Below, one piece after another: positions 44,911-54,841 of a stretch of 64,000 nucleotides of DNA. The first letter of the stretch is position 1. Each line of letters begins with the position of its first letter. The stretch lies in NCBI GenBank assembly GCA_029688955.1, contig JARUKZ010000002.1, positions 173,525 through 237,524 on the forward strand. Direction: 5' to 3'. Under the pieces are notes generated by a model. That model saw only the letters and a list, made by a program, of their open reading frames with translations, was not told the origin of the DNA and did no database searches. The translations under genes were made by a program, and so were the position numbers. This stretch comes from Chitinispirillales bacterium ANBcel5 (lineage in GTDB: Bacteria; Fibrobacterota; Chitinivibrionia; Chitinivibrionales; Chitinispirillaceae).

Positions 44911-46602
44911 TTATCTTACAAGGTTAAATTTTCTACTTGCCGAGATACTCTTACCAGTTTTGTCCCTTGCTTGTAAGTTCAGGAAATAGAGTCCCTGCGG
45001 GAGGTTAAGATATGAAATCGAAGCACTTGCTCCAAGCTCTGAACTTCTCAGTGTAAGTGGCGTATTTTTAACTACTGCACCACGGGCATTTATCACAGTC
45101 ATCGTACCTTCATAAACCGGTACAGGAGTTTCCCAGCTAACACTGAGCCTACCCTCTAAATGTTTTACTATCAAAGGGTTGTTTGCATTTTTACCAACCG
45201 GTTTTCTATTTACAGATACCGGAAAATCTCCTTCAGAACCGATAAAATTAACATTATCAATAGTTAAAGACCCCTCTTCGTCCTCCTGAGCCTCCACCTT
45301 AATTCTTAGTTTCATCAATCTTTCGATATCAAGAGCAGCATCTGACAGTGAATCACCCCAAGCAGGAAGCATAAAACACTGTAAAGGCAGTTTCACTGCC
45401 GCCCATTCCGTGTCTGTAGGTGGTAACAGAATATAATGGACCACACCCTCTCCCCTTAACCCGGTATATGCCTCATGATCATATACTTCAACTGTTACCA
45501 TATCTACATTTGTGCACGTTTTATACTCAAGATAAATGCCACTAGCACCATCAGCGGCTGCATTGTACCACGTCAGTCCGGTAGTGTCGAAAAAAGAGGT
45601 TTCGATCCCTGCGTATGGGTTTTGTCGATATCCACTATGAGTGAATCGGGAGCCCATAGTAAATTCGATGTGGGCACCCAAACCGATTCTTCCCTCTTCA
45701 GTAATCTCAATTTCATTGTGCTCATCAACTCCGGATGTAATGCTACTGGTACCGCTTTTTTCAGAGTCGGTAAAACCATACCACGGAAAACCTGCAGTAG
45801 AGTTTGCCCCTGATTCGAAGTCACTGAATATTGCACCTGGTGGGACATCTGGTAGTGGATCAAAAGATTGTACACCTCCTGTCCTTGAAGAGCAACACCT
45901 AAGATATATGTCATCTACTAACAACCAGCCCTCATCAAGATCCGGATCGTTTAGACCGGAAGCAATAAATGAAATTCTTTGAGCATTAGCTGGATCGTAA
46001 GCGACATCATCTCCCCAGTGCTGTTGTTCCAGTTCGCCGCTTCCCCCATCACCGCCACTAATCATAATGCTATATTCTTCCCATTCTGTACCAATGGTCA
46101 GGTCTTTACCATAGTAATCACCATCGGTGACCCCAGCGGTCTCCAGATTGAATCGAACTGTCATTTCAGTACTGGCTTTAGCAAAAAAAGAGATAGTAGT
46201 TATATCGGTTATATCAAGTACCTGGTCATCAGGAACCAGGTTAGTACCCATTCCAACCCAGGGATCAAATGTGCTGATACCGGCCGAATCACTGAATGGC
46301 TCACCCAGTAAAAAATCCATTCTTGCGCTGTAGTTTGAGTTGTAGCCAGGTGTGTATCCACCATCAAACAATAACATACCACTTGAGCTATCTATGGTGG
46401 CATTGGTAATCTGAGAGGTGCCATTATTTGGTGCCTGGGCATCGGAGAAAAAGTACCAGTAATCTCCAAATAAATTTTGATTGGTTCCGTGTTCAAGATC
46501 ATCCAGTTTATCACAATGGCAACAACTGTATGTTGAACGCACCAAAATAGAAATGAACAATAATAAGCAGATGAACATTGGTTTGTGTGAATGATGATAC
46601 AT
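44911..46602 (-). CDS. secreted protein with two carbohydrate-binding-like beta-sandwich domains and a C-terminal sorting-type domain
   Basis: 563 aa from the ATG at 46602, with GAGGAG eight bases upstream. Signal peptide to about residue 26 (ending STYSC). Two similar halves follow (about residues 30-240 and 265-460), each with NGTSQITNATIDSS- or SGTSSITSGVDEHN-type openings and an ending of the type LLVDDIYL or LTIDNVNF, typical of jelly-roll CBM11/CIA30-like modules. The last 80 residues (LSVSWETPVPVYEGTMTVINARGAVV through LPQGLYFLNLQARDKTGK) resemble type IX secretion/Fibrobacter C-terminal sorting domains. It is likely an extracellular glycan-binding protein. Confidence 0.78.
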   Translation of the reverse strand: MYHHSHKPMFICLLLFISILVRSTYSCCHCDKLDDLEHGTNQNLFGDYWYFFSDAQAPNNGTSQITNATIDSSSGMLLFDGGYTPGYNSNYSARMDFLLGEPFSDSAGISTFDPWVGMGTNLVPDDQVLDITDITTISFFAKASTEMTVRFNLETAGVTDGDYYGKDLTIGTEWEEYSIMISGGDGGSGELEQQHWGDDVAYDPANAQRISFIASGLNDPDLDEGWLLVDDIYLRCCSSRTGGVQSFDPLPDVPPGAIFSDFESGANSTAGFPWYGFTDSEKSGTSSITSGVDEHNEIEITEEGRIGLGAHIEFTMGSRFTHSGYRQNPYAGIETSFFDTTGLTWYNAAADGASGIYLEYKTCTNVDMVTVEVYDHEAYTGLRGEGVVHYILLPPTDTEWAAVKLPLQCFMLPAWGDSLSDAALDIERLMKLRIKVEAQEDEEGSLTIDNVNFIGSEGDFPVSVNRKPVGKNANNPLIVKHLEGRLSVSWETPVPVYEGTMTVINARGAVVKNTPLTLRSSELGASASISYLNLPQGLYFLNLQARDKTGKSISASRKFNLVR

Positions 46603-46831
46603 ATACATAACTCCTCAGTTAGGGTAAGTTTGAATTACATATTTTTACAATTCCTTTTTCTTTTATTCCTTTTAGCGTTAGCAAAAAACTCAGATGCCCG
46701 GGTATTAAAATATATACTGTTGATCTTAAAGTAAATAAGCTTGAGACGTACTCAACCCCTTTGAATTTACATTCAAATAATTCAACATGTAAGCAATAGA
46801 TTAATAACGGTTTGGATCTGTTCCTGCACAC
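46603..46831. other. upstream region of the secreted protein gene
   Basis: No gene seen. It should contain the promoter of the secreted protein gene. Confidence 0.4.
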
Positions 46832-46869
46832 AAAAAAGAGGTCCTGGGAAAACCACCAGGACCTCTTTT
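46832..46869 (-). terminator. intrinsic terminator of the cus operon
   Basis: A 14-bp perfect stem (46834-46847 with 46856-46869) and, on the minus strand, a run of six T. It lies 46 bases after the cusA stop. Confidence 0.92.
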
Positions 46870-46915
46870 ACAATCAAATAGAATTCAACACTATTTAGGT
46901 ATTTTACTTTTCATT

Positions 46916-49900
46916 TTACCCAACATTTTGGCTTATAGGGTTGTTTTTTCTCTTAAACTCCACTTCTCTAAATAAGCAGTAAAGAACCGGAGACAAAAAG
47001 ATAGTCGTAAGAGCCATAATCATTCCACCAAAAGCCGGTATTGCCATTGGAACCATAATATCCGAGCCCCTTCCTGTTGAAGTAAGCACAGGCAAAAGAG
47101 CCAGTATTGTCGTAGCAGACGTGGTAAGCGCGGGGCGGACCCTCTTGAGTGCACCATTAACGGTAAGCTTCCTAATCTCATCGATACTTTTTGTGCTTCG
47201 ATCAGAAAACTGTTGATCAAGATAGGTACACATCACTACCCCATCATCGGTGGCAATGCCAAACAAAGCAAGAAAGCCAACCCAGATAGCAACACTTAGA
47301 TTGATAGTGTGCATATTAAACAGCTCTCGAATATTTACTCCTAATAAAGAGATGTCCATAAACCAAGATTGACCATACAGCCATATTAAAATAAATCCAC
47401 CCGACCAGGCTACAATTATACCCAGGAATATTAAAGATGTGGTCGAAATTCTTCTAAACTGTAGATAGAGAACCATAAAGATCAGTATAAGCGCAAGAGG
47501 AAGTATAACCATTAACGTCCTCTCTGAGCGGACCTGGTTTTCATAGTTACCAGCAAAATGATAGGAAACACCATCAGGGACCACAAGTGACCCCTCATCA
47601 ATTTTACTTTGTAAATATTCTCTCGCAGCTTCAACCACATTAACTTCAGCATACCCAGGTCTGCTATCAAAAAGAACGTAAGAGGTTAAGAAGGTTTCTT
47701 CTGCTCGTATCATATCCGGACCTCTTCGATATATAAACTCACCAAGCTGATTTAGAGGAATTTGTGCTCCTGAAGGTGTTGGTACCAACACACTTCCCAT
47801 GGTTTCAGGATCTGCCCTCAGTTCCCTTGGATATCGTACCCGTACACCATAACGTTCTCTGCCTTCAACAGTGGTTGTTATTGTACGTCCTCCGATTGCT
47901 ACTTCAATAAGATTCTGTACTTCTGCAACGGAGAGACCGTAGCGGGCAATCTCACCTCTATCGATATCAAACTCAAGATAGGGCTTCCCCACAATTCTAT
48001 CAGCCAATACTGCAGCCGGGTTAACTGATGGAACCTCTTTGAGAAGCTCCTCAAGCTGAAGCGAAAACGTCTCTATAGATTCAATATCCGGCCCCATCAC
48101 TTTAATTCCCATTGGAGCACGCATCCCACTTTGAAGCATTACAACCCGCGCAGCAATGGGTTGGAGTAACGGAGCACCGGTAACCCCCGGCACGGATGCA
48201 GCCATAGATATTTCATCCCAAATATCATCCATGCTCTCTATCTCTGGACGCCACTGCCTGTAGGGCCTTCCCCTTGGATCTTCTATCAGGTTTCCACTTG
48301 CATCCCTGACAAACTCACTTTCTCTTCGATTATATCTGTAATTGATTCTTCTACCAGACTCATCTGTACTGAATTCCGGTTTTATATTTATTACCGTTTC
48401 AAACATCGATACCGGCGCGGGGTCAAGAGGACTTTCTGCTCTGCCTATTTTTCCCACAACCGATTCCACCTCAGGGATCTGCCTGATGGCCATATTCTGA
48501 ATCCTCATGATATCCTGAGCAGCACCCTGAGACCCGTGAGCCATGATAGTTGGCATGTAAAGAAAAGAACCCTCGTCGAGTGGTGGCATAAATTCCCTTC
48601 CAAGCCCGGGAAAAGTATGTGCAAGCGATACAACAGGTGCACTCTGTTTTACAAACCCAGGCAAGAAAAAGAACACTTTTGAAAACCCCAGCCAAATAGA
48701 AAGAGCCATGATTATAAAAAATCCAACAGGAACTAAAAAGACAACCTTTCTTTTGAGAAAGTAGCTGAGGATAGTTGCATACTTTTTTTCGAAAAGACGA
48801 AAGAGAAAAAGTACACTTCCTGCAGCAGCAGCCACAAATAGCAGATTAATAAAGGTTGAACGTTGTGATCCAAGCGGTAACCATTCAAAGGTAAGCAGAG
48901 TTCCTATTACCACGACAAATACAGCATTAACCGCCCATGGCAGCCATTTTTGTACTCTTTTGGATGCAAATATTTCAAGAAACATTTTTACCGCAAAAGA
49001 AACTACAATTACACCAGCCCACCAGGCAACTGCAAAGGTGAGATATAATCCGGTTAATGTTAATATTGAAGCAGTAGCGATTCTGACACTTTTGGAAGAT
49101 ATTTTACCTCTCTGCCTAAGAACCAAATGAGCCAGAGCCGGAAGAAGTGTTAACGCTACAATTATAGAAGCGATCAGGGCAAATGTTTTGGTAAACGCAA
49201 GGGGTCTGAAAAGCTTACCTTCAGCAGCAGTCATTGTAAATACCGGAAGGAAACTTATTATCGTAGTTGTTACAGCGGTAAGAATCGCGCCACCAACTTC
49301 AGAAGCTGCCCTGAAAATTATATCAATTCGCCGCTCTCCATCTTTGGCATTATTTAGGTGTTTTAGCATGTTCTCCATTAAAATCACTCCCATATCCACT
49401 ATTGTTCCGATAGATATGGCAATTCCGGACAGAGAAACGATATTCGCGTCTACACCAAAGTATTTCATACCCAAAAAGCTCATGAGTACAGCAAAGGGCA
49501 GTATGCCTGAAATGAGTATTGAACTACCAAGGTGATTAATCATAACTATAACCACAAGTATAGTTATTAAAATTTGAAGGTATATAGCTTCGCTTAGAGT
49601 CCCCAGGGTTTCGTTGATCAGATCAGTTCTGTCATAAAAAGGAACGATCGTTACCTGTGATTCAGTTCCATCCTCCAGTGTTTTATTGGGAAGACCGGGT
49701 GAAATCGTCTCGATCTGTTCTTTTACACTCTGTATCACTTCAAGAGGGTTTTCACCATATCGGGCTACAACTACTCCACCTACAGCTTCAACCCCCTCCT
49801 TATCGAGTACCCCACTCCTCAATGCAGGACCCAATGTAACCTTTGCTACATCTTTTATCATTATAGGAACATCGTTACGCACCGTAACAACAGCCTGCTC

Positions 49901-50713
49901 CAGATCCCCGACACTTTTGACAAAGCCAAGACCCCGAACCATATATTCAACCTGATTAATCTCTACAGTTCTGGCCCCCACCTCTGTATTACTGTTCCTT
50001 ACTGCATCATAAACCTGATTGATAGTGATACCGTGTGCATTCATAGCAGCCGGATCCACATCAATCTGATACTCCTTAACAAAACCTCCAATTGAAGCTA
50101 CTTCTGAAACTCCTTCCGTAGCAGCAAGAGAGTAGCGCACCTGCCAATCCTGAATAGACCTAAGTTCCTGAAGATCCCATCCACCGGTTTCATTGCCATC
50201 CTTGTCGCGCCCCTCAAGAGTATACCAAAACACCTGACCTAAAGCAGTCGCATCAGGCCCAAGCGCAGGACTTACCCCCTGAGGCAGTGTACCGGCCGGC
50301 AGTGAAGAGAGTTTTTCAAGAATTCTGCTTCTTGACCAGTAAAATTCAGCTTCTTCATCAAAAATTACATACACCATCGAGAAACCAGGCATAGAGAAGG
50401 ACCTCACACTTCTAACCTGAGGTATTCCCAGTAGTGAAACAGTAAGAGGGTAGGTAATTTGATCTTCCACATCCTGTGGCGAACGACCCTCCCACTCTGT
50501 AAAAACAATCTGCTGATTTTCTCCTATATCAGGTATGGCATCAACCGCAACTGGCGAGCGAGGTATAATGTCCAAATCCCAGTTAAACGGAGCTACAGCT
50601 ATACCAACACCAAGTATTACAATAGCCAGCAGAAACGTCACCACTTTATTTTCAAGGCAAAACCTTATCAGTTTATCAAGCAAACTCATTGGTTTGTTTA
50701 TATTATTATTCAT
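46916..50713 (-). CDS. cusA: CusA/CzcA-type heavy-metal RND efflux pump
   Basis: 1265 aa. RND architecture with the first helix at about 20-40, DIIPRSPVAVDAIPDIGENQQIVFTEWEGRSPQDVEDQITYPLTVSLLGIPQVRSVRS (CusA-type entry), and TM4 with the proton-relay Asp in IGTIVDMGVILMENML. It is about 200 aa longer than E. coli CusA; much of this is an extra hydrophobic stretch at about residues 535-640 with about four helices between the first RND half's helices and the second periplasmic domain. Metal specificity (Cu/Ag against Zn/Co) is inferred from the CusB partner, not from defined Met residues. Confidence 0.93.
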   Translation of the reverse strand: MNNNINKPMSLLDKLIRFCLENKVVTFLLAIVILGVGIAVAPFNWDLDIIPRSPVAVDAIPDIGENQQIVFTEWEGRSPQDVEDQITYPLTVSLLGIPQVRSVRSFSMPGFSMVYVIFDEEAEFYWSRSRILEKLSSLPAGTLPQGVSPALGPDATALGQVFWYTLEGRDKDGNETGGWDLQELRSIQDWQVRYSLAATEGVSEVASIGGFVKEYQIDVDPAAMNAHGITINQVYDAVRNSNTEVGARTVEINQVEYMVRGLGFVKSVGDLEQAVVTVRNDVPIMIKDVAKVTLGPALRSGVLDKEGVEAVGGVVVARYGENPLEVIQSVKEQIETISPGLPNKTLEDGTESQVTIVPFYDRTDLINETLGTLSEAIYLQILITILVVIVMINHLGSSILISGILPFAVLMSFLGMKYFGVDANIVSLSGIAISIGTIVDMGVILMENMLKHLNNAKDGERRIDIIFRAASEVGGAILTAVTTTIISFLPVFTMTAAEGKLFRPLAFTKTFALIASIIVALTLLPALAHLVLRQRGKISSKSVRIATASILTLTGLYLTFAVAWWAGVIVVSFAVKMFLEIFASKRVQKWLPWAVNAVFVVVIGTLLTFEWLPLGSQRSTFINLLFVAAAAGSVLFLFRLFEKKYATILSYFLKRKVVFLVPVGFFIIMALSIWLGFSKVFFFLPGFVKQSAPVVSLAHTFPGLGREFMPPLDEGSFLYMPTIMAHGSQGAAQDIMRIQNMAIRQIPEVESVVGKIGRAESPLDPAPVSMFETVINIKPEFSTDESGRRINYRYNRRESEFVRDASGNLIEDPRGRPYRQWRPEIESMDDIWDEISMAASVPGVTGAPLLQPIAARVVMLQSGMRAPMGIKVMGPDIESIETFSLQLEELLKEVPSVNPAAVLADRIVGKPYLEFDIDRGEIARYGLSVAEVQNLIEVAIGGRTITTTVEGRERYGVRVRYPRELRADPETMGSVLVPTPSGAQIPLNQLGEFIYRRGPDMIRAEETFLTSYVLFDSRPGYAEVNVVEAAREYLQSKIDEGSLVVPDGVSYHFAGNYENQVRSERTLMVILPLALILIFMVLYLQFRRISTTSLIFLGIIVAWSGGFILIWLYGQSWFMDISLLGVNIRELFNMHTINLSVAIWVGFLALFGIATDDGVVMCTYLDQQFSDRSTKSIDEIRKLTVNGALKRVRPALTTSATTILALLPVLTSTGRGSDIMVPMAIPAFGGMIMALTTIFLSPVLYCLFREVEFKRKNNPISQNVG

Positions 50714-50782
50714 AAATTTTTCCTTATCTAACAGGCATTTTCATATTTCTTTTCAAACACTTCCATTACCATATATGTCTTA

Positions 50783-52696
50783 TCAGAATGTTTCCTTAAT
50801 CTCCCCGCAACGAAGCATCGACTCTCCAAAGTAGGGATTAGATATCTGATCCTGTGACTGGAGCCAGTAAGCCCCCTTGTCATTAAGTGCCATAGGGCAA
50901 AATGCCAGAAAATGCTCCCCGGAATGATGTCCATACACTCTTTGAAGTGTTATTACCTGTTCTGATAAATTTGCAAATGCGTTTCGTAGTTCCTCGATGT
51001 CTGAGTAATGGTTCTTATGTGAAATGACTTCGAGCATTTCCTTTTTGCTTTCATCCCACACCGTTAGATCGTCTCCACTACTGCCATGAACCTTATCGAT
51101 CTGTTCTCCAAGTTCTCCCATTGCCACAACTGCCGAATTATGATCATCATTGGCAAGTGACTTTGATAGATTGAAATAGCTTTGATATACCGGATCAAGA
51201 TTTTCAAGGAAAGCAGAAGAGACTTCTACAGAGTGAACTGTTTCATCTATTCCCTCATGGCTATCCTCTGGTGTACCTGCCTCCTGATGATCACCATGGT
51301 GTGCATGTGCCCCGGTAAGTGCTCCCCCTTCGGGGTTCATCATACTTGGTCTACCACGAATTTGAAGCTCAGAGTCGATTCTGAAAGCGCCATGAGATAC
51401 AACACGTTCACCTTCCTCAAGCCCTGATTCTACTATATAATAATCACCGGTCCTGGGCCCCAAAACAACATCCCTGCCTTCGTAAACATACCCCTGATCA
51501 TCCGAACTCTTTTCCACATACACTACTGCCCGTTTACCGGTAAACAGTGGCGCAGTTGAGGGTATAACCAACGGTTTGGAATCTGAATCCAGATCAGTAT
51601 CACTCTGCTTAGGCTTTGTTGAAGCTCTCAGATACATTTCCGGTTTAAGCCTGTAGTCGCTATTATTTACCTCTACACGAACCCCCGCAGTGCGTGTAAA
51701 GGGATCAATCACCGGATCAATAAACGAAATATTACCCGTAAATGTTTCACCGGGAAGAGCCGACACAGTGAACTCAACTTCCTGACCAACCCGCAAATGA
51801 GAAAGATCTCTTTCGTAAGCATCAAGCTTAGCCCATACACCGGAGATGTCTGCGATCTTAAACAGATCTGTCCCCTCCTGCACATAATCACCACCACTTA
51901 CTTTCCTCTCCAACACAATCCCCGCCTGAGCGGACCTGATGGTCATATGGTCTGAGGGCGTACTTTGGGCCATTATTTCCTCTAATTGTGAATTACTAAA
52001 GCCAAGAAGCCTCAATTTCTCCCTGGCAGCATTCAAATTCCGTTGTGCGCTGTTTCTTACCAGCTCACTTGCACTTTGACCAATCCGCTTAACAGAAGCA
52101 TTGGCACTTATCAGTTCCTGCTGAAGCGCCAATAGTTCCGGGCTGTAGATAGCTGCCAGCGGTGTTCCCCGGTTTACTCTGGCACCGGTTTCACCAACCA
52201 GGAGCCGATCGATTCTACCACCCATCCTCGCGCTTATTACCTCGATGCGGTTTTCATCGGGAACAATTCTTCCGTTCATATTTACGTTTACAGCTCCGCT
52301 TTGGCGGTTTACCGGGGTTGTTACAACCCGCGAAAGACGCGCGGCAGACTGAGAAAGCGTAAGGGCCCTCTCTCCATGTTCATCCTGAGAGCCACTACCC
52401 GACTCCATTGGTATCAAATCCATATGGCATATGGGACATTGTCCTGGTTCAGAAAGCACTATCTGAGGATGCATTGAGCACGTCCAGTATCCGTTTTCGT
52501 CCTGTTCATGTGTATGATCATGATCGTGATCATGTGAAAAATGGTCACTTGCACCTGGTGAAAATGCGCCACCTAAACGATACGCAACCACAAAAGCCAA
52601 AAGCACAATAAGAATTGTTCTTAGCTTTTTGTTATCTTTTGCAGATGAAAAAGTACTAACAATTTTTTCTTTTATATTTTTACTATTGGCTCTCAT
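50783..52696 (-). CDS. cusB: CusB-type periplasmic adaptor with N-terminal metal-binding and C-terminal DUF3347-like domains
   Basis: 637 aa. Membrane anchor at residues 23-43; a His-rich run (HFSHDHDHDHTHEQ); a heavy-metal-binding domain YWTCSMHPQIVLSEPGQCPICHMDLIPM with four Cys/His ligands; then the RND adaptor hairpin and barrel (about 110-440: GRIDRLLVGETGARVNRGTPLAAIYSPELLALQQE). The last 135 residues match DUF3347-type helical domains that often go with copper efflux (FCPMALNDKGAYWLQ). It links CusA to the outer-membrane channel. Its ATG overlaps the cusC stop by 4 bases. Confidence 0.93.
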   Translation of the reverse strand: MRANSKNIKEKIVSTFSSAKDNKKLRTILIVLLAFVVAYRLGGAFSPGASDHFSHDHDHDHTHEQDENGYWTCSMHPQIVLSEPGQCPICHMDLIPMESGSGSQDEHGERALTLSQSAARLSRVVTTPVNRQSGAVNVNMNGRIVPDENRIEVISARMGGRIDRLLVGETGARVNRGTPLAAIYSPELLALQQELISANASVKRIGQSASELVRNSAQRNLNAAREKLRLLGFSNSQLEEIMAQSTPSDHMTIRSAQAGIVLERKVSGGDYVQEGTDLFKIADISGVWAKLDAYERDLSHLRVGQEVEFTVSALPGETFTGNISFIDPVIDPFTRTAGVRVEVNNSDYRLKPEMYLRASTKPKQSDTDLDSDSKPLVIPSTAPLFTGKRAVVYVEKSSDDQGYVYEGRDVVLGPRTGDYYIVESGLEEGERVVSHGAFRIDSELQIRGRPSMMNPEGGALTGAHAHHGDHQEAGTPEDSHEGIDETVHSVEVSSAFLENLDPVYQSYFNLSKSLANDDHNSAVVAMGELGEQIDKVHGSSGDDLTVWDESKKEMLEVISHKNHYSDIEELRNAFANLSEQVITLQRVYGHHSGEHFLAFCPMALNDKGAYWLQSQDQISNPYFGESMLRCGEIKETF

Positions 52697-53946
52697 TTAT
52701 TGACTCCTGTCAGATTGTATAGTTGTGCTTGTGCTTTTTTGGCCCTTAAGAACTCATTTATCAGATCCTCTTCCAACTCAAGCAACGTTCGCTGTGAATC
52801 GATAAGCTCCATTATACTGGCTGCTCCGGTCTGGTAGTCTGTTTGGGTTAATTCAACCACCTGTGAAGCCTGAGGTACAATAACATCCTCATATAACTTT
52901 ACTTTCCTCATTGCATCCCTGTACTCATTAATATTTCTTACCGTTTCTGTTCGTACAGAATTAACCATCTGCTCTAGATTCTTTTTTACCGAATTTTTCA
53001 TTTGTTCGGCTTTTTCTATTTCTGAGCTGATTCTTCCGGTCCAAACAGGGATATTCATACTTATTCCCACACTCCAGGAATCTCCCATAGCTCTGTCGCG
53101 CATATACTCGGCTCCGATTTCAAAATCCGGTATATACTGCTGCCTTGCAAGACTTACCAATTTTGAAGCAGCATTAAGCTCTTTTTCCATCATTTGAAGC
53201 GCAAAGTTGTTGGAAAGAGCACTCTCAATGACCTGCGCATCAGTATCGTCAATACCCGAGTTCAACTCTGCTTCGGTGTTGATTGAGATAACCGACAGAT
53301 CGTCAATGTTTAACACTTCTGCCAAATTTTGTGTGTAGGTATTTATCCTAAGTTCCACACTGCTAATCGCATCTTCGGCTCTTGATATCTCTACCTGAAG
53401 ACGGACCAACTCACTTTGAGGTGCCGCACCGGTTATATACCGTACCCTGGTGTTTTCTTCCAGAAAAACAAGCAGCCCGAGATTATCTTCAAGTACAGAA
53501 AGCATTCGTTTTGCACTATACAGAGCAGAATACGCCTCAGTCACCCTGGCTACAGTTTCAGATCGAACGTGCTGAAGTTTTGCTTCTTCACGCTTAACCA
53601 GCTCGCGTGCAGCCTCTCTCTGTGTTAAAATTTTGGTTGGGAATAGTACTTTTTGACTTACACCAACGCTACTGAAACCATCATCAGAACCAAACCTGCT
53701 CATAACCATTGGATCCGGTAAATAGGAATCTATCGATACCTGTTCACGCTGAGCTCTAAGGTTGTTTTGTGCAGCCGATATGGCAGGATTATTACCTAAA
53801 GCATAGTCTATATAATCCTGAAGTGTAGTTCCAACAGGTGATTGGTAAGGTTCAGTACCGGTACTGCTTTCCCCAAAAACGCGGGGAGTTAGCAGCATTG
53901 TAAAAAGCAGCAGCAAAGCTACTAATGTTCTACGTAGATTAGACAT
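52693..53946 (-). CDS. cusC: CusC/TolC-family outer-membrane efflux channel
   Basis: 417 aa from the ATG at 53946 (GGAG six bases upstream; the frame extends 15 codons further without a site). Signal peptide to about residue 25. Two OEP repeats: LQDYIDYALGNNPAISAAQNNLRAQREQVSIDSYLPDPM and later the second half from about residue 230 (EKELNAASKLVSLARQQYIPDF). Long alpha-helical barrel. It forms the exit duct for CusAB. Confidence 0.92.
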   Translation of the reverse strand: MSNLRRTLVALLLLFTMLLTPRVFGESSTGTEPYQSPVGTTLQDYIDYALGNNPAISAAQNNLRAQREQVSIDSYLPDPMVMSRFGSDDGFSSVGVSQKVLFPTKILTQREAARELVKREEAKLQHVRSETVARVTEAYSALYSAKRMLSVLEDNLGLLVFLEENTRVRYITGAAPQSELVRLQVEISRAEDAISSVELRINTYTQNLAEVLNIDDLSVISINTEAELNSGIDDTDAQVIESALSNNFALQMMEKELNAASKLVSLARQQYIPDFEIGAEYMRDRAMGDSWSVGISMNIPVWTGRISSEIEKAEQMKNSVKKNLEQMVNSVRTETVRNINEYRDAMRKVKLYEDVIVPQASQVVELTQTDYQTGAASIMELIDSQRTLLELEEDLINEFLRAKKAQAQLYNLTGVNK

Positions 53947-54039
53947 ACTTGTCTCCTTTACCCGTATTAGTTGATTACAAAGAGAATGCAACCATTACTG
54001 TTGCATCTTTCAACATTCATTGAGTAAACACAAGTAGTA

Positions 54040-54471
54040 TTAAATCAGCAGAACCGGAGTTGAAGGCGGGAGTTGAAACTGAAGTGTCAGTTCGAAGTTT
54101 ATATGTTTATTGTTTAATGTATAGACATTGGAAACATAGTCATGGAACAAAATAGGTGTATAATATTCACCTATATGTTCCATGTATCTTGATATTTCCG
54201 TGTTACCTCTGGATGAGCTCTGCTGTGAAACGCAAGCATTGCAGTTGCTGCGCTCTTCACACGAGGTGTCTTGATGCGATTGCGCTGTATTCATGCAACA
54301 TGCATGACCAGCAAACTCACCATGAGTTTGTGTGCATTTAGATTCAGAAGTATAGATACTTGAACCTGAATCACAATAGGCTGCAAAAGACTGCACAAGC
54401 AGCACGAGTATAAGCACAAAGGACAGCGACAATACTCTCCCCGCAAATCTCTTATTTCTACCTGTGTTCAT
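54040..54471 (-). CDS. small exported cysteine-rich protein in the cus operon
   Basis: About 143 aa from the ATG at 54471; a TTG four codons earlier is also possible. Signal peptide ends around SFAAYC. The mature protein has seven Cys, including a CC pair and NCNAC, plus several His in its first half, and a beta-like Tyr/Asn-rich second half. The spacing suggests metal binding. It is 3 bases after the YHS-like protein and 93 before cusC. I do not recognise a named family. Confidence 0.65.
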   Translation of the reverse strand: MNTGRNKRFAGRVLSLSFVLILVLLVQSFAAYCDSGSSIYTSESKCTQTHGEFAGHACCMNTAQSHQDTSCEERSNCNACVSQQSSSRGNTEISRYMEHIGEYYTPILFHDYVSNVYTLNNKHINFELTLQFQLPPSTPVLLI

Positions 54472-54486
54472 CCCTTTTTCCAATCT

Positions 54487-54801
54487 CTATTGGTCTTCTT
54501 TGGATTCGATCAATTCTACACTCTGCCCTAATTCTTCGAGAAGCCCTATATGTTTATTGAAATTTTCTTCAACTTCTTCAATGCAACCAGCACAGCATAC
54601 ATAAATCCGTTTACCATCTTTTTCTACATAAAGCTCCTCATTTATCTCCCCACCCATTACAGTGCAGGTTCTTTGAGGAATTAGTATTTCTTTTAACTGC
54701 TCGTTTTCGTTTGCATTCTCCTTTTGAGCAGCGTGAAGAGAACATGCAGATGCCGATGCTGTAAAGATCAATATTAGTAGCGATGTGATCAATGGTGCCA
54801 T
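54487..54801 (-). CDS. exported YHS/TRASH-like metal-binding protein
   Basis: 104 aa. Signal peptide with TASASACSLHAA, which may be a lipobox. The mature core CTVMGGEINEELYVEKDGKRIYVCCAGCIEEVEENFNKH is a YHS/TRASH-type domain, with Cys in CTVMGG and in VCCAGC as expected for metal ligands. Such proteins bind copper or other soft metals in the periplasm. GGAGGGTGAT precedes the ATG. It lies 40 bases downstream of metY without a visible terminator and starts the cus gene set. Confidence 0.85.
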   Translation of the reverse strand: MAPLITSLLILIFTASASACSLHAAQKENANENEQLKEILIPQRTCTVMGGEINEELYVEKDGKRIYVCCAGCIEEVEENFNKHIGLLEELGQSVELIESKEDQ

Positions 54802-54841
54802 ATCACCCTCCTTTTTTATGTGTATTCACAGATAACTAGTT

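Noticed and set aside
45475..46333. Plus-strand ORFs opposite the secreted protein gene
   Set aside because: They mirror the real coding strand, have no ribosome sites and no domain features.
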